Part shown: one piece after another, positions 52,482 through 64,000 of the stretch | Numbering within the stretch: the first letter of the stretch is position 1 | Layout of the letters: each line of letters starts with the position of its first letter | DNA from: Natronobeatus ordinarius | GTDB taxonomy: Archaea; Halobacteriota; Halobacteria; Halobacteriales; Natrialbaceae | Reading direction: 5' to 3' | Length of the DNA: 64,000 bases | Assembly: GCF_024362485.1 (NCBI RefSeq) | Contig: NZ_CP101456.1 | Coordinates: 124,001-188,000, forward strand | Translations under genes and position numbers: made by a program | Notes under the pieces: model-generated | Database searches by the model: none | Told to the model about the DNA's origin: nothing | The model's input: only the letters and a program-made list of their open reading frames with translations

Positions 52482-52860
52482 TATTCTCGCCGCGAGCAAA
52501 TTCGCGAGCGGCGAGTCTCGGAACCGGCGGGATTTGAACGCAGGGAGGTCGCGCGCAGCGAAGCGAGCACGTCCGACCGTGTGTTCAGATTCCGACTTCA
52601 GGAGGAATCTGAATCAGACCGAGGTTCTGCGAGCAACGCGAGCAGGTTCTCGGGCGTGGTTCAAATCGCGCCCGGCACGTGCAACGAACCGATGAGCGCA
52701 GCGAATCGGTGAGTGAACCGGCAGGCACGATTTTGCCACGAGCAATCTCGCGAGTGGCAAAACGGTCACGAGCGATTTGAAGTAGACGAGTCGCAGCCAG
52801 TGAGCGAGCGGAGCGAGCGAACCGGAACGTCTCGGCGTCGTTCAAATCGCGCCCGGCCCG
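52482..52860. repeat. tRNA-Lys 3'-end duplications bracketing a degenerate 379-bp segment
   Basis: The tRNA tail (52461-52481) recurs perfectly at 52840-52860, and its first 18 bases recur at 52659-52676. This is the arrangement left by integration at a tRNA gene. The segment holds T-arm-like and palindromic sequences, but no gene. Hairpins at 52486-52515, 52688-52710 and 52731-52762 have different arms but similar loops. Confidence 0.7.
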
Positions 52861-53125
52861 CTTTTGCGACGACCGTTCCGTGAGCCACCAGCAACGAATC
52901 CGACCCGCTTTCACGACGACCGAAACGGTGAGTCGACAGCAGCCAAACTGTTTTGGAAGAGTAGCTATGCACCGGCGTACCTTCACTCGAGTCACAGGGA
53001 ACCACCCGACCACGGCGTGTGAACGCGTTCCCTGCCCAGGCGATTCCCTCAAACCGGCAACCGTCCACCCCAAAGGCGAGTCGGAACACCGTGACTTACG
53101 TCCGTTCGAGTACACCAGGACACCC

Positions 53126-53926
53126 ATGAACGTCGACGAAGAAGCGATCCGAAGCCGCTGTACCGACGCCGTCTTCGAGCGTGGCCGAACGTATCGCCGA
53201 GAGGGGCGAGTTCGGCGACTACAGCGATTCGACGACGTCGTCACCGCCATCGTCCAGGGCTCGAGCGCGTACGACGTGACCGTCGAGTTCGACGACGGCA
53301 TCGACGCCCGATGTACGTGCCCCTACGACGGCCCGGGCGAGTGCAAACACGTCGTCGCGGTGATCCTCGAGGTCGCCGTTGACGAACCACGAGACGAGAG
53401 CAAGCGCGTCACGGCCATCCTCGAGGCCGTCCCGGCAGCCGATCTGCGGGCGTTCGTACGTGAGACGCTCGCGGCGAATCCGGACGTGCGCGACCGGTTC
53501 CTGGCGCGGTTCGGCGACGACGACACGCCCGTCGAGAAGTACCGCGAGGAGATCGAAGCGCTGTTCGACCAGCACACTCGGGAGTACCCAGTAGTCACCG
53601 ACGCCATCGACTTCTCGCATTTCTTCGACGTGGCCGACCAGTATCGCAGCCGCGGCCGATACCTCCCAGCCGCGAGCGTCTATCGCGCCGTTTTCGAAGG
53701 AATCGACGACAACGAGGACAGAATCGACGCCGCCTACGACCACTACGCCCGGACGCTCCAGTCCGCACTCGAGGGATACGTCGAGTGCGTGCTCGCAGCC
53801 GATCTCGGTCAAGACGAGTTCGAGAAGTACAGTGGTGTGCTAGAGGAACAAGCGATGTCGGCGCACCCAGCTAACAGCGAGCAGTTTTATCGAGCGATCG
53901 ACGACCTCGAAAACCGACAATCATAG
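53126..53926 (+). CDS. SWIM zinc-finger protein
   Basis: This 266-residue protein has a SWIM motif (ARCTCPYDGPGECKHVVAV, pattern CxCx8CxH) at about residues 62-80, just after VFERGRTYRREGRV. The rest is helical and TPR-like (VDEPRDESKRVTAIL, FFDVADQYRSRGRYLPAASV). SWIM domains bind DNA or proteins, for example in recombination and ATPase complexes; the target is unknown. Start ATG 53126 (MNVDEEAIRSRCTDAV); a longer frame to 52880 is unlikely. It lies next to the tRNA-tail repeat region and could be a relic of an integrated element. Confidence 0.85.
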   Translation: MNVDEEAIRSRCTDAVFERGRTYRREGRVRRLQRFDDVVTAIVQGSSAYDVTVEFDDGIDARCTCPYDGPGECKHVVAVILEVAVDEPRDESKRVTAILEAVPAADLRAFVRETLAANPDVRDRFLARFGDDDTPVEKYREEIEALFDQHTREYPVVTDAIDFSHFFDVADQYRSRGRYLPAASVYRAVFEGIDDNEDRIDAAYDHYARTLQSALEGYVECVLAADLGQDEFEKYSGVLEEQAMSAHPANSEQFYRAIDDLENRQS

Positions 53927-54257
53927 CGATCCAGCTGGGAAGCAATTCATCCCTCTGGACCGAACGATCCGTTTAGATGGATCTCAGAGGAGCCGTTGAA
54001 GAGGAGTTGTCAAGACGCAATCCTCCTGAGGGGTTTGGGGGAACGTGTGAGATACCAAGGGCCGGATTTGAACCACGAGAGTTCGCTTCGCTCACTCTCT
54101 GGGCTCAAATCCTCGATTTGGTGCTTGCCGCTCACGGAGTTGTTCGCGGCAACAAAGCCAAGGGCCGGATTTGAACCGGGGGGACTTCGCTTTGCTCGTC
54201 CCAGGATTCAAATCCTCAGTTGATTCTTACCGCTCGCGGAGTTGCTCGCGGTAGAGA
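53927..54257. repeat. tRNA-Cys tail repeat units
   Basis: CCAAGGGCCGGATTTGAACC occurs at 54055, 54158 and, inside tRNA-Cys, at 54260. That gives units of about 102-103 bases. Each unit contains a T-arm-like inverted repeat (GGATTTGAACC with a TTCAAATCC-type partner) and a hairpin with the arms TTGCCGC/GCGGCAA (54125-54152) or TACCGC/GCGGTA (54228-54253). No gene is seen in this 331-base gap. Confidence 0.65.
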
Positions 54258-54333
54258 AGCCAAGGGCCGGATTTGAACCGGCGGTAGGCGGCTCTGCAGG
54301 CCGCTGCGTTCGGCCGGACTCTGCCACCTTGGC
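54258..54333 (-). tRNA. tRNA-Cys (anticodon GCA)
   Basis: The 76-base tRNA is read from 54333 to 54258. The acceptor GCCAAGG pairs with CCTTGGC, the anticodon loop is CTGCAGA (GCA at 54297-54295), and the T-arm is GGTTCAAATCC. The discriminator is T (U73), a known Cys identity base. TATA-like sequence (TTAAAC on the minus strand, about 54359-54365) suggests its own promoter. Confidence 0.95.
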
Positions 54334-54374
54334 GCGGTCGGTAGTAGTCACTGTGGTCGTTTAAGCGTAGCGGT

Positions 54375-54393
54375 ACGGCCCTGATCGGGCCGT
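54375..54393. terminator. Hairpin between 5S rRNA and tRNA-Cys
   Basis: ACGGCCCTGATCGGGCCGT is a perfect 7-base-arm hairpin, close to the tRNA-Cys promoter. It may help end or process the rRNA transcript. Confidence 0.4.
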
Positions 54394-54406
54394 CCGTAAA
54401 TACAGC

Positions 54407-54437
54407 CACCCCCCGGAGCGGTTGCTCTCGGGGGGTG
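54407..54437. terminator. GC-rich hairpin after 5S rRNA
   Basis: CACCCCCCG and CGGGGGGTG form a stem closed by a loop of about 13 bases, 15 bases past the 5S 3' end. It is a plausible processing or termination structure. Confidence 0.5.
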
Positions 54438-54451
54438 ATGATAGTATGAGT

Positions 54452-54573
54452 GGAGGCGACGAACCGACGTTCCCAGAGGGTCTCCCACTCCAGTACTGGC
54501 CGGTACGCAGGCGGGCTTATCTGCCGTGTTCGGGATGGGTACGGGAGGAACCCCGCCGCTGTGGCCGCCTTAA
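54452..54573 (-). rRNA. rrf: 5S ribosomal RNA
   Basis: The sequence begins TTAAGGCGGCCACAGCGGCG and ends in CGTCGCCTCC, with the stems of haloarchaeal 5S rRNA (CCCGTACCCATCCCGAACACG in the middle). The 5' end at 54573 follows from TTAAGGCGG. Length is about 122 bases; the 3' end is approximate. Confidence 0.93.
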
Positions 54574-54634
54574 CGCCGACTCGCGGACTCGAACCGCGAT
54601 TTCGTCCAACGTCGGTGGTCTGAAACCGTATGTT

Positions 54635-57672
<3,038 letters not shown>

Positions 57673-57826
57673 ACACACGGTCTCATTTGCAGCGCTGTAG
57701 ACGCAGCGTGCATTGACCCTTCCCACCCGCACTTGCGCGGGGTGGTGCATCGGTTTGCGTTCGGATTGAGTCGTAGTGGCGTCTCCCACTTAAGGGGAGC
57801 GATTCACTCCGACTCGCACCGAGTCA

Positions 57827-57898
57827 TGGACCCACTGGGATTCGAACCCAGGGCATCCTCCTTGCAAAGGAGGCACTCTCCCACTGAGCTATGGGCCC
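57827..57898 (-). tRNA. tRNA-Ala (anticodon TGC) in the 16S-23S spacer
   Basis: The 72-base tRNA has acceptor GGGCCCA/TGGGTCC, anticodon stem CCTCC/GGAGG and loop TTTGCAA (TGC at 57866-57864), and T-loop GTTCGAATC. The discriminator is A. tRNA-Ala in the spacer is the standard archaeal arrangement. Confidence 0.96.
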
Positions 57899-57929
57899 AC
57901 CCTCCCGTCAGCAGACGGGAGGACACGGT

Positions 57930-59628
<1,699 letters not shown>

Positions 59629-59701
59629 ATCAGATCCCATCTGTACGGAAGACCGCAGGGGTGGAATCCTCATTTCCTCCGGACGTGTTTGTATGCCCCG
59701 A

Positions 59702-60170
59702 GAGGTACTTAACCCCTTCGGGATCGTCCGGGATTGGTGGAGCGAGTTGAACGCCCCACCGATCACGCGTTCTTTGCGTTTTCATCCAAGTGCCCTCGTA
59801 CACTTAAGGGCATCGGATCGGAGACGTGCCGGAAACGGCATCCGGCTCGTCCACCGCACAATATAGGGTACGCGCCGTTTGTATATAAGGGCGTCGTATC
59901 CATCACGCCGGAAACCGGCGACAGTGACGGTCGATCCGAGCACACCTGACGGACCGATCCGACAGGTGGTATCGAGGTGGATGATGTACCTGCCTCCGTG
60001 CCAGGGATGGCCGGAGGGGACGTGGCGGCGTGCGCCACGTCGTTCGCATTAGTATCGAGGAGCAGGTCCGTATATAAGGCCGTCGAACGAGATCCACATC
60101 GGAACCCGATACCATGTGACGGTTTTCCACCAGTCACTCACGTGAGTGACAGTACTTAACGGAAGTCGAC
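59702..60170 (-). promoter_or_regulatory. Five tandem rRNA operon promoters
   Basis: Minus-strand boxes of the type YCGAnnnCCnTTA(A/T)(A/G)TA occur near 59707 (GGGTTAAGTACC), 59804 (CCCTTAAGTG), 59885 (CCCTTATATAC), 60074 (TTCGACGGCCTTATATAC) and 60156 (TTCCGTTAAGTAC). Multiple promoters upstream of rRNA operons are known in Halobacterium. Their order and spacing (about 80-190 bases) support strong growth-dependent transcription. Confidence 0.7.
60133..60150. promoter_or_regulatory. Perfect 18-bp palindrome downstream of the outermost rRNA promoter
   Basis: GTCACTCACGTGAGTGAC lies between the TATA box near 60156 and the expected start site about 25 bases downstream on the minus strand. This is a normal place for a repressor operator. 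Confidence 0.5.
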
Positions 60171-60305
60171 CGAAGCGAGTGAAACAGTGCTCGAGGACGT
60201 CGCCGCGAAAGCGCCGTTCGTCGAGCCGAACGAACCGAACAGGTGGTGACGGCGGCTCCGGAGATCGCTGCACACAGCCTGGTTTCGGACGGCCGTCGCC
60301 GGTTG

Positions 60306-60317
60306 GTACTATAAGTA
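60306..60317 (+). promoter_or_regulatory. TATA box of the 60341 gene
   Basis: TACTATAAGTAG lies about 30 bases before the GTG at 60341. Confidence 0.55.
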
Positions 60318-60340
60318 GCTCCGCCGGGTGCTAGCGGAGC

Positions 60341-61204
60341 GTGACGTCGAACACGGTGGACGAACTGGGTCGAGCCGTACTCGAGGCGATCGCCGAGGGA
60401 CGAGTCACGGCCGACGAACTCGTGGATCGGTTCGAAGCGACTCGGTCGGCGATCGACGAGCGACTCACACAGCTGGCCAGCAACGGGCTGGTTCGTACGG
60501 TAACCGACAGGGAGTACGAGCTAACTGAAAACGGGCGGCGAATGCTCACCGCCACGCCAGCCGGGGCAGCCGACGACCGAATCGACACGCCGGCGCACGT
60601 GGAGCGAGCGCTCGAGAACGAGATGCTCCGTCCGGACGAGGCAGCGGCCGTTCGGAGTGCGTTCTCGTTCCTCCGGTACTGGGGCGAGGCGACGACTGCC
60701 GAGCTCGTCGACGGCGTCTACAGCGCGGTGCCCGCAGGCTACGAGACGGCCGATCGATGGTGGGAAGCGTGCGTACGCGACCAACTCGAGCGACTCCCCG
60801 ACGTGGCGGTCACAGCGGAGGGGTCGATCGGCGAGACGTGGCGGTACGAGGGATCGGCGGTGGTCGAGACGTTTGCGGATCAGGATGGGCGGGCGGTGCG
60901 CGATCCGGATTCCACGGCGCCGTCGATCGGGAGCGTTCGCCACGCGCTCGAGAGCCGAGAGCTTCGAGCGGAGGAACGAGCGGCCGCCCGAGCCGCGTTC
61001 GTCGTTCTCTTTGGTCGCGGTGCGGTGACGGCCGACGAGCTCGTCGAACGCGTGTACGACGATCATCCGGCGGGGTACGAGTCGCCCGAGGCGTGGGTGG
61101 AGTGGTTATCCGAACTCCTCGAGACAGTTCCGGACGTCGACGGGGAGGCAGAAGTCGAAGATGGGGTGAGCTGGGTCTACGACCCGTGGGTCGCAGTCGA
61201 GTAG
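60341..61204 (+). CDS. Winged-helix protein with repeated C-terminal domains
   Basis: This 287-residue protein has an N-terminal winged helix (about 5-70: DELVDRFEATRSAIDERLTQ). It then has two copies of a domain of about 95 residues (about 80-170 and 190-280). Both read RSAFSFLRYWGEATTAELVD / RAAFVVLFGRGAVTADELVE and GVYSAVPAGYETADRW / RVYDDHPAGYESPEAW. It starts with GTG, leaderless, divergent from the rRNA promoters. A regulatory role is likely; whether it acts on the rRNA operon is inference. Confidence 0.75.
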   Translation: MTSNTVDELGRAVLEAIAEGRVTADELVDRFEATRSAIDERLTQLASNGLVRTVTDREYELTENGRRMLTATPAGAADDRIDTPAHVERALENEMLRPDEAAAVRSAFSFLRYWGEATTAELVDGVYSAVPAGYETADRWWEACVRDQLERLPDVAVTAEGSIGETWRYEGSAVVETFADQDGRAVRDPDSTAPSIGSVRHALESRELRAEERAAARAAFVVLFGRGAVTADELVERVYDDHPAGYESPEAWVEWLSELLETVPDVDGEAEVEDGVSWVYDPWVAVE

Positions 61205-61625
61205 CGGGACGCAGTGCGTGACGTCATCACGACCCGGATCGCGTTCGCTCCCCGTAGCCTCAGCGAGTGCGTCGCGGGCTCTGCCTGGCGAACGTCCAGT
61301 CGGCGGAACTTGAACGACGATCAGTACGCTCGAGCGCTCCGTGGGACGCGGTATGGCTCGAGTGAGCCGTGGGACACGCGGTATGAATAGTATCGCGCGG
61401 GCGGAGGCCGATCGGTCATCCCGTCCGTCGTGGACGTGGTCGGATCGGATGAGACCCGCGCACGTCCACGTCGGGCGCGTACGCGTATGAACGAATCGCA
61501 TCAGCGCCGACTGTGTCATTTCCCCCGCGCCCGGGCACGCACGAGCGACCACGAGAACGGGGCCGGTCCGAAGTCGGCCGACCCACCGATGATCATAAAT
61601 CAGACGCGTGAGAAGAGGTCTACGA
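61205..61625. other. Intergenic spacer with short direct repeat
   Basis: No gene is supported in these 421 bases. A near-repeat CCGTGGGACGCGGTATG (about 61339) and CCGTGGGACACGCGGTATG (about 61367) is seen. A TATA-like CATAAATC at about 61594-61601 serves the next gene. Confidence 0.4.
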
Positions 61626-62003
61626 ATGGTCCGGGACCCGATCGATTCGGAGTCGGCGCTGTCGGCCGCGGAGATCTGTGCCGCGCTCGACGATCCCGAC
61701 TGTCGAGAGATCATCCGGAATCTCGACGAGCCACTGACGGCGGCCGAAATCACGTCACGATGTGACATCCCCCAATCGACGCTGTACCGGAAGCTCGAGT
61801 TGCTGACCGACGCGACGCTGCTGGAGGAGTCGACCGAGATCAGAAAGGACGGCCACCACGCGAGCCGGTACTCGATAGCCTTCGAAGAGATCACGCTCTT
61901 TCTCGAGGAGGACCGGTCGGTCGGAGTCTCGATCGAACGCCCGACGCGGACGGCCGACGAACGGCTGGCCGAGTTGTGGTCGGAGGTGAGAAAGGAAACA
62001 TGA
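61626..62003 (+). CDS. Winged-helix transcriptional regulator (ArsR/DUF-type)
   Basis: This 125-residue regulator has AAEICAALDDPDCREIIRNL and the recognition helix CDIPQSTLYRKLELLTDATL. A C-terminal YSIAFEEITLFLEEDRSVG strand follows. The ATG at 61626 gives a leaderless start; GTG at 61608 is a less likely alternative. Its stop overlaps the ATG of the next gene (ATGA), so the two form an operon. Haloarchaea often pair such a regulator with a small membrane protein. Confidence 0.88.
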   Translation: MVRDPIDSESALSAAEICAALDDPDCREIIRNLDEPLTAAEITSRCDIPQSTLYRKLELLTDATLLEESTEIRKDGHHASRYSIAFEEITLFLEEDRSVGVSIERPTRTADERLAELWSEVRKET

Positions 62004-62293
62004 GTCCACACGATACAGGAATGGAGATTACGATCGCCCTCGCGATCGTGAAGACGCTGGCACTGCTCGTCGGTGGGGCGATCACGTACTTCGCGTTCAA
62101 GGCGTACCGACGGACCCGCCACCAGGCGCTCGGGCTCCTGACGGCCGGGTTCGCGATCATTACGTTGGGACTGGTACTCGCCGGGCTGTTTCACGAGCTA
62201 CTCAACGTGTCGCTGGCGGTCGGCGTCCTGATCGAGAGTCTGCTGGTGCTCGTCGGCTTTCTCATCATCGCCTACTCGCTGTACGTACAGTGA
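62000..62293 (+). CDS. Small three-helix membrane protein (regulator-linked)
   Basis: This 97-residue protein has three hydrophobic helices (about 10-28, 40-58 and 70-92) and a basic turn AYRRTRHQ between the first two. The ATG at 62000 overlaps the regulator stop. It is probably the sensory or partner membrane component; the mechanism is unknown. Confidence 0.82.
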   Translation: MSPHDTGMEITIALAIVKTLALLVGGAITYFAFKAYRRTRHQALGLLTAGFAIITLGLVLAGLFHELLNVSLAVGVLIESLLVLVGFLIIAYSLYVQ

Positions 62294-62344
62294 CGCCACG
62301 GGTGTGTCGTCTTCGGCCACGCGTCCGTCGCTGTCGATCCAATC

Positions 62345-62365
62345 CGTTCCCGGCTCACGGGAACG
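62345..62365. terminator. Bidirectional terminator-like hairpin
   Basis: CGTTCCCG-GCTCA-CGGGAACG is a perfect 8-base-arm hairpin between the converging membrane-protein and lpdA genes. The rest of the 272-base gap (62294-62565) holds no gene. Confidence 0.45.
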
Positions 62366-62565
62366 AGTGTGAACCGTTCGTACACACGTTCGACGAACCG
62401 GGACCGGAGCTGTACTCCTGTCTTCCCCACGAACGGCGCGGGATGAAGGGAGCAGTCGGCGTCGTCTGAGACCGGCGGTCGCTCCGGTACGGAGGTTCAG
62501 CCGACGGCACGAGGCATCAGCACCCGGCGATTCGTCGGTCGACTCGAGCGCAAAAGAACGAACGG

Positions 62566-64000
62566 CTACCGGTTGAGCGTGTGAATCGCGTGCCCGAGCG
62601 CGTTTTCCGCGGCTTCCATCACCGACTCCGCCAGCGTCGGGTGGGCGTGCACCGTCGCCGCGACGTCCTCGAGGGTCGCTCCAAGCTCGATCGCCAGTCC
62701 GAGTTCGGCGATCAGCTCGGAGGCTTCGGGCCCGACGATCTGAGCACCCAGCACGAACCCGGCCTCTTCCTCGGCGACGATTTTGACGAAGCCGTCGGCG
62801 TGGCCCGTCGTCAGCGCCCGGCCGCTCGCCATGAACGGGAACTTTCCGACGACCGGCTCGAAGCCCTGTTCTTCCGCTTCGGCCTCGGTCAGCCCAACGG
62901 TGCCGATCTCGGGTTCGGTGAACACGGCGGCGGGCATCGCCTGGTAGTCGATCGCCGACGGCTCCCCGGCGATCACTTCCGCGGCGACCTGCCCCTCGTA
63001 GCTGCCCGCGTGGGCGAGCATCGGCTCGCCCGCGACGTCGCCGACGGCGAAGATGTGCTCGACGTTCGTCCGCCCGCGGTCGTCCGTCTCCAAAAATCCG
63101 CGATCGTCGGTCTCGACGCCCGCCGCCTCGAGGTCGAGCGTGTCCGAGACGGGGGCACGGCCCACCGCGACCAGCACCTTCTCGGCGTCGAGTTCGAGCC
63201 CGCCGCCGTCGGCTTCGGCCTCGGCCTCGGCCTCCGCGGGCTCGGTGACGACCCGGATGCCGTCGCCGTGCTCGTGCCACTCGCTCGCGGTTTGACCGAA
63301 GTGGAAGTCGACGCCCAGCTCCTTCGCGCGCTTCTTCACGGGCCGTTTGAGGTCGGCTTCGTAGCCCGGCAGGATATCCTCGAGCATCTCGATCACCGTC
63401 ACCTCGGTGCCGAGCTTGGCGAAGACGCCCGCCAGCTCCATCCCGATGTAGCCCGCGCCGACGACCACCAGCGACTCCGGGATCGACTCGAGCGCCAGCG
63501 CCTCTCGCGAGCTGAGTACGGGGTCGTCCTCGTAAGAGAAGTTGGGGATCTCGATCGGCCGCGAACCCGTCGCGACGATCGCGTGTTCGAACTCGATCGA
63601 CTCGCTTCCCTGGCCCTCCCCACCGTGGGAGACCCGGACGGTGTGCTCGTCCGCGAAGTGTGCCGTTCCCTCGAGCAGGTTGACGCCGTTTGCCTTGCAC
63701 AGCTTCTCGACGCCGCTCGTGAGCTGGGTCACGACGTCGTCCTTCCAGCCGACCATTCCTGCCATGTCGACCGCGGGGTCGGCGTGGATGCCCATCTCCT
63801 CGGCGTGGCCAGCTTCGTGGGCGACGTTCGTCGCCGTGATCAGCGCCTTCGAGGGGATGCAGCCGTGGTTCAGGCAGGTCCCGCCGTAGGCCTCCTTCTC
63901 GACGAGCGTCACGTCGAGATCGAGCTGTCCGGCGCGGATCGCGGCTACGTAGCCCGCGGGTCCGGCGCCGATCACCAGTACGTCCGTTCCAGTCGAGATG
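62566..64000 (-). CDS. lpdA: Dihydrolipoyl dehydrogenase (5' end beyond window)
   Basis: This flavoprotein is the E3 component of 2-oxoacid dehydrogenase or glycine-cleavage complexes. It has the FAD Rossmann motif VIGAGPAGYVAAIRAG, the redox pair in GGTCLNHGCIPSKAL, NAD-binding VVVGAGYIGMELAGVFAKLG, FAVGDVAGEPMLAHAG and the interface His/Glu in VHAHPTLAESV. At the right edge the frame continues upstream (ISTGTDVLVIG), so the start codon is beyond 64000 and at least 478 residues are present. It is convergent with the small membrane protein. Confidence 0.96.
   Translation of the reverse strand, partial: ISTGTDVLVIGAGPAGYVAAIRAGQLDLDVTLVEKEAYGGTCLNHGCIPSKALITATNVAHEAGHAEEMGIHADPAVDMAGMVGWKDDVVTQLTSGVEKLCKANGVNLLEGTAHFADEHTVRVSHGGEGQGSESIEFEHAIVATGSRPIEIPNFSYEDDPVLSSREALALESIPESLVVVGAGYIGMELAGVFAKLGTEVTVIEMLEDILPGYEADLKRPVKKRAKELGVDFHFGQTASEWHEHGDGIRVVTEPAEAEAEAEADGGGLELDAEKVLVAVGRAPVSDTLDLEAAGVETDDRGFLETDDRGRTNVEHIFAVGDVAGEPMLAHAGSYEGQVAAEVIAGEPSAIDYQAMPAAVFTEPEIGTVGLTEAEAEEQGFEPVVGKFPFMASGRALTTGHADGFVKIVAEEEAGFVLGAQIVGPEASELIAELGLAIELGATLEDVAATVHAHPTLAESVMEAAENALGHAIHTLNR

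Overview
This window is chromosomal DNA from a halophilic archaeon (class Halobacteria), most likely a member of the Natrialbaceae. The evidence is high GC, strongly acidic predicted proteins, TATA boxes about 25-30 bases before many start codons (leaderless transcripts), and an rRNA operon in the order 16S - tRNA-Ala - 23S - 5S - tRNA-Cys with long processing stems. The genus is an inference; the sequence does not name it.

Layout. 1-9 kb: an ATP-grasp gene broken by an in-frame stop, a low-GC VapBC-type pair, an Lrp regulator divergent from carA, and the purine genes purN-purH (fused) and purB, also divergent. 9-17 kb: a bat-type regulator, two MoeA proteins (one with a binding-protein tail), two paralogous membrane hydrolase genes, Hsp20 and an AarF/UbiB kinase. 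17-24 kb: an enolase-superfamily protein, a PLD-like protein, an EEP nuclease, an aminotransferase, a divergent sliding clamp, and a decayed copy of the aminotransferase 3' end. 23.7-30 kb: eIF5A with agmatinase, UspA, Nif3-like, MBL and LLM proteins, then deoxyhypusine synthase behind two hairpin repeat elements. 30-40 kb: housekeeping and regulatory genes, including a radical SAM protein with a helix-hairpin-helix tail, a TRAM protein, GGGP synthase, a methyltransferase, a glycosyltransferase, PUA, NYN and HtpX proteins. 40.4-46.4 kb: the DAP-lysine operon, preceded by a 27-codon leader ORF and carrying a LysA-DapF fusion. 46.5-53.9 kb: a histidine kinase with 48-bp internal repeats, an ArsA-type ATPase, an M20 peptidase, tRNA-Lys and a SWIM protein. 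54-60.2 kb: repeats built from tRNA ends, then the rRNA operon on the minus strand with five apparent tandem promoters. 60.3-64 kb: two winged-helix regulators, a small membrane protein and dihydrolipoyl dehydrogenase, which runs off the window.

How genes work together. eIF5A, agmatinase and deoxyhypusine synthase belong to one modification pathway. dapA-dapB-dapD-lysA/dapF-dapE overlap by 4 bases at each junction and cover most of the route from aspartate semialdehyde to lysine. purNH and purB act in purine synthesis.

No classical defence island, CRISPR array or complete transposon is visible. The least explained material is non-coding or repeat-based. It includes an inverted-repeat element family with variable core hairpins, a kinase minisatellite whose hairpins keep pairing through synonymous changes, tRNA-tail duplications beside tRNA-Lys and tRNA-Cys, a structured 30-bp-period repeat near 17.1 kb, and a lysine-containing leader ORF before dapA.
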